From positions 1 through 43,649 of the forward strand of contig WQXQ01000006.1 in assembly GCA_009784775.1 (NCBI GenBank): a DNA stretch of 43,649 nt, written 5' to 3'. This stretch comes from Treponema sp. GTDB taxonomy: Bacteria; Spirochaetota; Spirochaetia; Treponematales; Breznakiellaceae. Within the stretch, counting starts at the first letter, position 1, and every line of letters starts with the position of its first letter. Shown here piece by piece: positions 23,850 through 31,918 of the stretch. The notes beneath the pieces are model-generated. The model was not told the origin of the DNA and ran no database searches. It was given only the letters and a program-made list of their open reading frames with translations. The translations under genes and the position numbers were made by a program.

Positions 23850-24323
23850 ATGAAACAGAAGATTTTTATTGCAGTAGTACTATGCTGTGTGGCTGTCAGC
23901 CTTCCTGCAATGGACAACTTATTTATTGGCTTTAGTCCGGAATTAAGCGCCCATACCCGGAGTGGCTTCGCAGTTGGCGGCGGCCTGTTAATCGGCCTTG
24001 ACCTTAGTTCGCAATTTGCGGCAGGCGTTAAACTTGCGTATTTCAGTGATATGGATACCGTAACCTCGCTGGATACCCAGGCTTTTTTCCGGTATAACCT
24101 GCCGTTGCCTGTTAACGGTTTTTTTGCACAGGCAGAGGCCGGCTTGGTGATTTATACCGAGTTTGAAGAAACCTTTCCCGCCGTTGCGGGCGGCCTGGCA
24201 GCTGGTTATCACTTTGATTTTAACGACAAATTGTTTATGGAGGCGGCAGGGCGCTTTGGCTATCCCTATATGTGGGGGGCAGGACTGCTGATAGGGATAC
24301 GAATAGCAGGAGATGAAAAATGA
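23850..24323 (+). CDS. Small outer-membrane beta-barrel-like protein, 157 aa
   Basis: I start it at the ATG at 23850, which has AGGAG 5 nt upstream, not at the longer ORF start. A signal peptide (KIFIAVVLCCVAVSLPA) precedes a short protein of alternating Gly/aromatic strands: GFAVGGGLLIGLDLSSQFAAGVKLAYFSD, GFFAQAEAGLVIYTEF, GGLAAGYHFDFNDKLFMEAAGRFGYP, GAGLLIGIRIA. This fits an 8-strand outer-membrane barrel, though the family is not named with certainty. Its stop overlaps the next gene's start by 4 bases, so it heads the lipoprotein operon. Confidence 0.7.
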   Translation: MKQKIFIAVVLCCVAVSLPAMDNLFIGFSPELSAHTRSGFAVGGGLLIGLDLSSQFAAGVKLAYFSDMDTVTSLDTQAFFRYNLPLPVNGFFAQAEAGLVIYTEFEETFPAVAGGLAAGYHFDFNDKLFMEAAGRFGYPYMWGAGLLIGIRIAGDEK

Positions 24324-26311
24324 AAACGATCAAAATAATACTTTTTTCCGCTTTGATTTCCGTTTTTTGTTTGGCGAGTTGTCAAAACCCTTGGGTCACG
24401 TCAATTTTGCCGGACAGGGATGAGAACAAACCAGTACCGGAATTCCCTGTCCTTACACTGTCACCGGCGGTGACCGTTATCGGCCCGGAGGTTGTTGGTT
24501 ACGATGAGGATGATGAGGATCTGGAAAAAACGATAACGATTACCAATAGCGGCAACAGCGCGGCAACGGTAACGGACATTTCGCTTGACGGCGATGATCC
24601 CCATGCATTCGAGCTGGTATTCGACCTGAATGACATAAATCCCATTGCGGCGGCAGGCGGTACCGCAGAATTTACGATAAAACCGGCAGCAGGGCTTGAT
24701 GCCGACACATACACCGCCGTTGTCACCGTAACGTATGATGATGACCGGGAAGCGCACGCCGCTGTAACATTTACCGTGTTACCCGAAACTGTTTTCCCTG
24801 TTACCATACAAATCGACGGCAATGGCACCGTAACCGTAAACTCGGAGCCTGTTGCGCATAGCGAATCCGTCCCCATCGAAATGGAAGCGCAAGTAACCAT
24901 CGAAGCGGCACCCGCCAATGCCGGGCACCAGTTTAAGGAATGGCAGATCATTGATGGCGATGTAATACTTGCAGATCTAACCGAAAACCCCGCGGTATTT
25001 GCAATGCCGGGTGAAGCGGTAACCATTAAGGCAGTGTTTGAAGCGTTAATCCCGAATCTCTCGCTGTCGCCGTCATCAATAGCATTTGGTACCATTTTAT
25101 TCGGCGAAGAGCTGCCTGCGGCAAGAACCATAACGGTTACCAATGACGGCAACGGCGCGGCAACGATAACAAACATTATACTTGGCGGTACTCATTCCGC
25201 CGCATTCGCAGTAAGCGCTGCAGGGACTCCTATTGTTGTTGCGGCGGACGGCGGCACCGAACCCTTTACGGTACGGCCGACAGCGACAGGGGTTGGCTCC
25301 TATAGCGCCACTGTTATCGTGGAATATGATGGCGGCGCGGAAACCAATGCCGTTACGCTTACCTTTACAATCAACGAAATGCCTGTTCCGGAATTGATTC
25401 TGTCACTGGATCCGGAAAACAGCCAAGTAGTGGCATACAACTATGCCGATACCGATATTGAGCCGGTAATCGTAACCATTACCAATGACGGTAACGGCGC
25501 GGCAGCAATTTCCGGCATTGCCATTACCGGCGATACCGCCGCATTTAGCTGGACGCAGGGCGAAGTAGACGCCATTACTGCCATTGCGGCAGGCGGCAGC
25601 GCGGACTTTACGGTACAGCCGGAATTGGGACTTCCTGTCGGCACGTACACCCTCGCCATTACGGTAGACTATGATGATGACGCAGAGGCAGACATAACGA
25701 TTTCCTTTGAAGTAACGTCGGCCGTCCCGAATATTAATTGGTCATTGCTTGATGGCCTGGAAGCGTTCTGCGGACAATTCCTGTCAGATGTAAACCTGCC
25801 GGAAAGAAACAGTACGGGCAGCCCATGGACTCCGGGCGGCTTTAGCTGGATGGTCCTGGATCCGGACGAAATCGAATTCGATGCGGCTGGCGATTTATCG
25901 TTCGGGGTGTTATTTACGCCGGATGATGTAAACTACAATTCTGCGCAAAGAACGGTAACCGTCACCGTTAAGGCGCCGGTAACCGTAACCATAACGTTTG
26001 ATCCCATTGAAGATGTTTTGAAAGACTGGTCGCCGGGATTAACCTATGATGATGAGACAAAAACAATTGCCATTCATCGCAGTACCGGTATAACCATTAA
26101 TCTGACTGATAATAATTACACGGACATACACTGGTCTTTAAGCCCGGGTGATTTTGGCAGTGTGGAAAATGACGGTACGTCTTTTGTGCTTGCTTTTGAC
26201 GATGACTATGATGAGGAAGAGACGTATATCCTGACACTCAGCTTGAAAAGCGGCGGCGTGCCGTATAATCGCACAATTAGAATTTGGGTAACGCCGGAGG
26301 AGACACCATGA
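24320..26311 (+). CDS. Lipoprotein with ASH-like/choice-of-anchor D repeats, 663 aa
   Basis: The signal peptide ends in a lipobox, CLAS|C (Cys21). After a short linker come three copies of an Ig-like beta domain, each opening with ITxTNxGNxAAxIxxI and closing with FTVxPxxGLxxGTYTAxVTVxYDDD (about 70-155, 262-350 and 370-470); this is the ASH/choice-of-anchor-D type. Between the first and second lies a bacterial repeat domain (VTIQIDGNGTVTVNSEP, GHQFKEWQIIDGD, residues 155-240). The C-terminal part is acidic and ends RIWVTPEETP. All of it should be at the cell surface or in the periplasm. It does not carry the N-terminal module shared by the next three lipoproteins. Overlaps both neighbours by 4 bases (ATGA), so translation is coupled. 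Confidence 0.8.
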   Translation: MKTIKIILFSALISVFCLASCQNPWVTSILPDRDENKPVPEFPVLTLSPAVTVIGPEVVGYDEDDEDLEKTITITNSGNSAATVTDISLDGDDPHAFELVFDLNDINPIAAAGGTAEFTIKPAAGLDADTYTAVVTVTYDDDREAHAAVTFTVLPETVFPVTIQIDGNGTVTVNSEPVAHSESVPIEMEAQVTIEAAPANAGHQFKEWQIIDGDVILADLTENPAVFAMPGEAVTIKAVFEALIPNLSLSPSSIAFGTILFGEELPAARTITVTNDGNGAATITNIILGGTHSAAFAVSAAGTPIVVAADGGTEPFTVRPTATGVGSYSATVIVEYDGGAETNAVTLTFTINEMPVPELILSLDPENSQVVAYNYADTDIEPVIVTITNDGNGAAAISGIAITGDTAAFSWTQGEVDAITAIAAGGSADFTVQPELGLPVGTYTLAITVDYDDDAEADITISFEVTSAVPNINWSLLDGLEAFCGQFLSDVNLPERNSTGSPWTPGGFSWMVLDPDEIEFDAAGDLSFGVLFTPDDVNYNSAQRTVTVTVKAPVTVTITFDPIEDVLKDWSPGLTYDDETKTIAIHRSTGITINLTDNNYTDIHWSLSPGDFGSVENDGTSFVLAFDDDYDEEETYILTLSLKSGGVPYNRTIRIWVTPEETP

Positions 26312-29300
26312 GGAGATTAAAAATGAGAAAACCAGCTTTATTCGTTGTTCTTTGTTCTTTGTTCTTTGTCATTGCTTGTCAAAATCCTTTTACCGGCGTG
26401 CCGCAGCAAAAGCAGCAGGCAATACCGGCAGGCATGGGAGCTTTGTCTGTGCAGATTGATACTGCGCGGACTATTGTACCCAATGCGGCATTAGGCAACT
26501 TTAAATTCAAACTTATTTTAGACGAAGAAGAAATATTTGATGATTACTATGCGGTGTTGGAGCGCGAAACTTTTTATCTGGCAGCAGGAGAACAAGATTA
26601 CGAGCTTGTAGTGATTGCATATCTGCCGGTAGCAGGTTTGGGCAGCAGCAGGCCTGTGGCAACAGTGACACGGGAAATAACCATTATTGCAGGCGAAACA
26701 ACCTACATTGCTATCACCATTCCTCTGGTGGCAAATAATACTGCCGGCAAAGGCTTGTTTACGTTTGGCATAACGTTCAATGACCCTTTACCCAGTGCGC
26801 TGCATAATGCCAGTATGACCGTTGAACCCCTGCCCGGTACCGTTGAAGATACGCACACAGTGCATTTTTATCAGAACGGAGCAGAGGTATTGGAGCGTGT
26901 TGCGCTGCTTGATCTTGAATCAGGGTATTATCAGGTAACGTTTAATCTGGAAAAAACCGGACACTTTGAGCCTCTTGTCTGGCAGGAAATATTGCATATC
27001 TATGAAAACATGGTAAGCGATTTTGAGCATTCCTTTTTTGATTCGGATTTTAACGTCACCAAGTACACCATAACATTTTACCGTAATGATGGAACGAACG
27101 GGTGGTATGCGAGACAAACTCGCGCTCATGGCGAAGAGGCAGTCAATATTGCCGTTCCGCCCAGGCCCGGTTATAACTTTGTTGAGGGCAACTGGTTCGA
27201 AAAGGAAGGCGAAAATCTTAAACCTGCACGTTATAATTTTGACGAGCCGGTTGAAAGTAATATTGCCCTATATGCCAAATGGACGCCGATACTTGACGAA
27301 GGTACGGCAGGCATTTCTGTAGGCGGCGATGGAATCCTTAAAATTGGCGCCGTGTTAAACGCGGTGACCAGCACCATTACCGCTGGTGAGGGGGATGTTA
27401 CCAACCTTCCTGGAGCTGGTTTTACGTATGAATGGCGGCGATGGAATATGGCCCGCACCAATTTTACTACAGCTATTCTTGGTACCGATCCAACTTATAC
27501 GGTGACTGGCGCGGATGCAGGCCGGATGATTTCCTGTGTAATCACCCATACAGGTACAGGTGTCATCGTTTACGCAGGTATAGATGGCGATGTTACCGCA
27601 ACAACGGCAATAGTGCCGTATACCATTGTGATTGATCCGATCGTTATCATTAAAGATGAGTTGACCGGGGTTGAAGCAAATGCGCTTGCTGCAGACAAAT
27701 CTTTAGGTCTGGTTGGTGAGATCATAACCTTAACCTATACACTTGCCCGTCCCTCTTTTTACAACGAGATTACCTTTGAATTTGACAATATTGAGTATGT
27801 TGACGAGCTTGGTCCCGGTGTTCCTTTGACTGATGAATTGGAATATACCGTCAGAGCGCTTGATGCTGATCAAAACGGTGAAATTATCATTGTTGCTACA
27901 TTTACCCATACGGATTTGGACATAATACACATTCATTTTGAAAAACCGCAAAGTGAAATTGAACCAATTACTTACGGTGATAATGTGTATACCAATGCGA
28001 TTGTACCTGGTCATCCAGGTTCCGGCACGCTTACGTATTCCAGTAGTAATACCGAAGTTGCTACGGTAAATTCCAGCGGCGTGGTGAGTATATTGAGGGC
28101 AGGTACGGTACACATAAGCGCCGTAAAAGCGGCGGATGCAGTGTACGCACGGGTAAGCGCCTCCTACTCATTAACGATTGATCGCAAGACACTTGCGTGG
28201 GACAATACCGGCACAGTGGCCGATAAAGACTATGATCGCACGACCACTGTTACCGCGGTTACCAAACAGCCGGGTTTGACTGGATTTGTGAACGCCGAAA
28301 CCGTTGATCCGGTTTACGGCACCGTACGATTTGCCGACGCAAATGCGGGAACGAGTGTTGCGGTGATAGCTCAAAGTTACAGTATTGCAAGTGCAGGTCC
28401 TTACGCAGGCAACTATGACCCGCCGGAGAATCCGCCGGTATTTGCCCCTGCAGCAATAAGACCGCTGAGACTTACCTGGAACGCTAACGGTGTAGTAAAC
28501 GATAAAGAATATGACGGCACTGGAAGCGCAAGCGTTCTTACGCAACCAACGCTTGCTGGTATTCTAAGTCCTGATAGTGTTACCAGAGTATACGGCACCG
28601 TAAGCTTTGACGATTCGAATGTTGGCCCAACGGTTGGAATAACCGCGAGCGGCTATGGTATTAACGATGCTTCCGGCAACTATGCTCCGCCGCTCGATCA
28701 GCCGGTATTTGCCGCTGCGCAAATCACGCCCAAGCCGTTAACCATTATCAACGTGGCGCATACCAAAGTGTACGATGGTGATGCAACCATACCCGAAGGT
28801 GTAACCGTTACCCTTATCGGCAACATGGGTACTGACGACATAGATGTAGAATATGATAATATTCCGGCGGCCTATACCGGTAATACAGCGGGAACAAGCA
28901 CCGTTACCGTGAATGCTGCCGATGTAATTCCGCTCCTGAGCGGCGATGATGCCGGTAACTATACGGTAGCGCAGCCCGCTGAGCCTGTTGAAAATACTTT
29001 GGCTGGTATCAGGAGACGGCCGTTGGGAATTACCCCCCCAACCGCGCCTGCCGCATGGACTAAAGTCTATGATGGAAATACCGTATACTCAGGCACTATA
29101 ACAGAAGGTGACTTAACCAACAACACAGTAGCAGGTGACACGATTACCGTCACTGTTGCCAGCGCGAATTTTAATAATGCCAATGTCACGGAAGCAAACG
29201 CTATCACGATTGTATACGCCATTGACAGCGCTTCCGAGGTTAATTACATCAGGCCTGGTAACACTTCCATTAATTCTGGCGTGAGTATTACCCCGGCTGC

Positions 29301-31896
29301 CGGGTGGGCAGTTGGTATACCCAATGCCGCAATGGAAGGCATAACAGATACCTCCATTACGATTGTCGCAGTGAATAAAATAACACCCTCACCCGATGCG
29401 CCCAACACGCAAACCGTAGAATACGCTCGCAGCACTACCGCTGGTTTGACTGGAGCGCCGTTGAATGCCCTTGCATGGCAGTCCGGTCTGACATTTACCG
29501 GCCTGACACCAAACACCGACTACTATGTGTATGCCCGTTCTGCGGCAGATGATGACAACTACACAGTGGGCCCGGCAAGTCAGAGTGCGGCCATTAGAAC
29601 AAACGCCCTGTCTCTTACCGGCGCGAATTTTACGGCAAGTAACCTTTCCTGGATTTACGGCGACCCGGATAAAGCAGTAACGGCTGGTTACACCACCGGC
29701 GTTGTTGATGGCCATGCGGTGAACCAAGCCAATGCCGGAACGATTACTGTCCATTATATAAGTACAGACGGCGGTGTAGCGTATTCTCTGAATGACGCAG
29801 TGCCCACCAATGCGGGAACATACTATATTCGGGTAACCACCAGCGGCGGCGCTATTTTTGCCGCTATCACCACGCCGATACCGCTAATTCCGTCTGTTGC
29901 GCTCACCATTGAGCCCAAGCCCATTACGGTTACTCCCACTGCGGGGCAAACGAAAGTATACGGCAATCCTGATCCTGTAGATGGATTTGCCTACACCATA
30001 ACTGCCGGGGCACTGGTTCCCGGAGACATTTTCTCCGGCGCTTTGTCCCGCGTTACTCCGAGTAACCACAATGTCGGATCATACAACATAACGCAGGGCA
30101 CGTTTACCATAGTGCGGGCAGCAGGCGGAGCTCCTGCGGTAAGTAACTATGACTTGACCGTTACTGCGGGCGTTCCATTTGGCATTACCGCGCGGTCGGT
30201 TACCATTACGCCGAATCCGGGACAATCCAAAACGTACAATCCTCCCGATTATGCGGATCCGCCGCTTTCGTATACGCCAAGCGAAGAGAGATTGTCCGGC
30301 AATGCTGAATCCGGCGCGTTAGATCGTGCATCGGGTAACAACGTTGGTTCCTACGCCATAGGACCCGGCGATTTGAGTTGGGGCAGCAATTACACGCTGA
30401 TATTGAATGCAACAACCGTGTCCTTTACCATTAACCCCGCAGAAATCACCACTGCCGCCATCACGGTAAGCACTCCGGCAACAGCCGCACCGGTGAGTAC
30501 CACGGCAACCGGCACGGGTAATTTCACGCTCAGCGCCGTGACATGGGCTCCGTCGGGCCATGCCGTGTTCCAGGGTTCCACCGTCTATACGGCGACCGTG
30601 ACACTAACGGCAGCAGCCAACTATGTGTTTGCGGGAACCCTGACAACCCCAACCATAAGCGGGGGAGCGGCAACCGTTCCAAATAACACCGGATCAACCG
30701 TAACCCTTTCTCGTGTATTCTCGATAACAGGAGCCAAAACAGTAACCGGTATCGCGGTAATCGCAGAACCAACGCTGGTATCATACATCCACGGTGATAC
30801 ACCAAACCTTGCCGGGCTGCAGGTAAGACTTACCTACAGTGACTCCAGCACCGAAGTGGTAGCGTTTGCCGATTTTGAGGATCACAATATAGAAACCAAT
30901 CCGTCAAGCACGACGGTACTGTCACGGGCAACGCATCATGGCCAGCCCATTGCGGTCAGCTGCGGCGATCCATCAGCAAACACCAGCCGTACGTTAACCG
31001 TTGGCCAAAAAACGCTTACGATTACCGGCGTGAACGCAACAAACCGCGCGTATAGTACTGCTGCTCCGCCTGCCAATACCACCGTTGCACTGACTGGCGG
31101 GACACTGGTTGGCGTTATAGCCGATGATGCCGATAATGTCGGCTTTACCCGGGGCAGCGGCACCATCACCACGCCTAATGCAGGCGGGCCTTATCCCGTT
31201 ACCACGGACATTACCCTGTCCGGTACTGCCGCGTCGAACTACACGCTGACACAGCCCACCTATGTAACGGTGACTATCACCAAGGCTGCCGGCGGAGCGG
31301 TTAGCGCGCCGACACGGGCATCGGGAACAACGACCAGCATTACCATTAACGCAGTACCGCGTACAACGGCAAATGCCGAGCAAGCGGGTGTTGAGTACGC
31401 TATCAGCACCGCTACTCCCTTTGATGCTTCACAATTGATTGGTGCATGGCAGACTGGTTTGACATTCAGCGGTTTAACTGCAAATACCAACTACTATGTG
31501 TATGCCCGTTCGCAGGAAAGCGACAACTACTCCAGCGGTACCCCAACCAGCAGTTTGGCAATAAATACCGGCCTCAGTTTTAGCATTGTCTATGAGAACG
31601 ATACTAATCAGCTGATGAAGCCGCCGGCATGGAATAACATTGTCATAGACCTTCGTCTTCCTGCCGATCCTAGAGAGCTGACACTGCCTGCCGGGTTTAG
31701 CTCCCCTGAGTGGTATCTGAGCGGTAGACCAGGTTCAGACCCCATAAGCACTGCCGCAACGATTGATCTGAGAAGTCTTTTACGAACAACCGATGGCGCG
31801 CCTGCTCCAGGGCAGCTCAATACCTTATTTTTAATAGCGGTACGTGCTGGTGTGCCGTATCAATTAGAAATAGATTTCACGGTAATAAGGCCTTAA
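26308..31896 (+). CDS. Giant multidomain lipoprotein, 1862 aa
   Basis: I start it at the ATG at 26308 (overlapping TGA of the previous gene; GGAGGAG 6 nt upstream); ATG 26323 with AGGAG is an alternative. The lipobox is FVIA|C (Cys24). Domains in order: a divergent form of the shared N-terminal module, ending near ILHIYENMVSDFEHSFF; a Listeria-Bacteroides InlB-type repeat (about 250-328, YTITFYRNDG...YAKWTP); an Ig-like domain (FTYEWRRWN); a Big_2-type domain (TYSSSNTEVATVNSSGVVSI); YDG/MBG repeats (about 620-985, VADKDYDRTT, VNDKEYDGTG, KVYDGDATI, KVYDGNTVY); fibronectin III-like domains (about 1005-1100 and 1665-1757, SGLTFTGLTPNTDYYVYARS); further MBG repeats; and a C-terminal module (SFSIVYENDTNQLMKPPAW). 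A large, repeat-built surface protein, likely adhesive. Confidence 0.85.
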   Translation: MRRLKMRKPALFVVLCSLFFVIACQNPFTGVPQQKQQAIPAGMGALSVQIDTARTIVPNAALGNFKFKLILDEEEIFDDYYAVLERETFYLAAGEQDYELVVIAYLPVAGLGSSRPVATVTREITIIAGETTYIAITIPLVANNTAGKGLFTFGITFNDPLPSALHNASMTVEPLPGTVEDTHTVHFYQNGAEVLERVALLDLESGYYQVTFNLEKTGHFEPLVWQEILHIYENMVSDFEHSFFDSDFNVTKYTITFYRNDGTNGWYARQTRAHGEEAVNIAVPPRPGYNFVEGNWFEKEGENLKPARYNFDEPVESNIALYAKWTPILDEGTAGISVGGDGILKIGAVLNAVTSTITAGEGDVTNLPGAGFTYEWRRWNMARTNFTTAILGTDPTYTVTGADAGRMISCVITHTGTGVIVYAGIDGDVTATTAIVPYTIVIDPIVIIKDELTGVEANALAADKSLGLVGEIITLTYTLARPSFYNEITFEFDNIEYVDELGPGVPLTDELEYTVRALDADQNGEIIIVATFTHTDLDIIHIHFEKPQSEIEPITYGDNVYTNAIVPGHPGSGTLTYSSSNTEVATVNSSGVVSILRAGTVHISAVKAADAVYARVSASYSLTIDRKTLAWDNTGTVADKDYDRTTTVTAVTKQPGLTGFVNAETVDPVYGTVRFADANAGTSVAVIAQSYSIASAGPYAGNYDPPENPPVFAPAAIRPLRLTWNANGVVNDKEYDGTGSASVLTQPTLAGILSPDSVTRVYGTVSFDDSNVGPTVGITASGYGINDASGNYAPPLDQPVFAAAQITPKPLTIINVAHTKVYDGDATIPEGVTVTLIGNMGTDDIDVEYDNIPAAYTGNTAGTSTVTVNAADVIPLLSGDDAGNYTVAQPAEPVENTLAGIRRRPLGITPPTAPAAWTKVYDGNTVYSGTITEGDLTNNTVAGDTITVTVASANFNNANVTEANAITIVYAIDSASEVNYIRPGNTSINSGVSITPAAGWAVGIPNAAMEGITDTSITIVAVNKITPSPDAPNTQTVEYARSTTAGLTGAPLNALAWQSGLTFTGLTPNTDYYVYARSAADDDNYTVGPASQSAAIRTNALSLTGANFTASNLSWIYGDPDKAVTAGYTTGVVDGHAVNQANAGTITVHYISTDGGVAYSLNDAVPTNAGTYYIRVTTSGGAIFAAITTPIPLIPSVALTIEPKPITVTPTAGQTKVYGNPDPVDGFAYTITAGALVPGDIFSGALSRVTPSNHNVGSYNITQGTFTIVRAAGGAPAVSNYDLTVTAGVPFGITARSVTITPNPGQSKTYNPPDYADPPLSYTPSEERLSGNAESGALDRASGNNVGSYAIGPGDLSWGSNYTLILNATTVSFTINPAEITTAAITVSTPATAAPVSTTATGTGNFTLSAVTWAPSGHAVFQGSTVYTATVTLTAAANYVFAGTLTTPTISGGAATVPNNTGSTVTLSRVFSITGAKTVTGIAVIAEPTLVSYIHGDTPNLAGLQVRLTYSDSSTEVVAFADFEDHNIETNPSSTTVLSRATHHGQPIAVSCGDPSANTSRTLTVGQKTLTITGVNATNRAYSTAAPPANTTVALTGGTLVGVIADDADNVGFTRGSGTITTPNAGGPYPVTTDITLSGTAASNYTLTQPTYVTVTITKAAGGAVSAPTRASGTTTSITINAVPRTTANAEQAGVEYAISTATPFDASQLIGAWQTGLTFSGLTANTNYYVYARSQESDNYSSGTPTSSLAINTGLSFSIVYENDTNQLMKPPAWNNIVIDLRLPADPRELTLPAGFSSPEWYLSGRPGSDPISTAATIDLRSLLRTTDGAPAPGQLNTLFLIAVRAGVPYQLEIDFTVIRP
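26345..26370 (+). repeat. Heptamer repeat in signal-peptide codons
   Basis: TTGTTCT occurs three times in a row (26345-26365), followed by a partial copy. Seven is not a multiple of three, so gain or loss of one unit shifts the frame before the lipobox. Confidence 0.7.
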
Positions 31897-31918
31897 GAAG
31901 GATATAAGGAGAAGTAAA

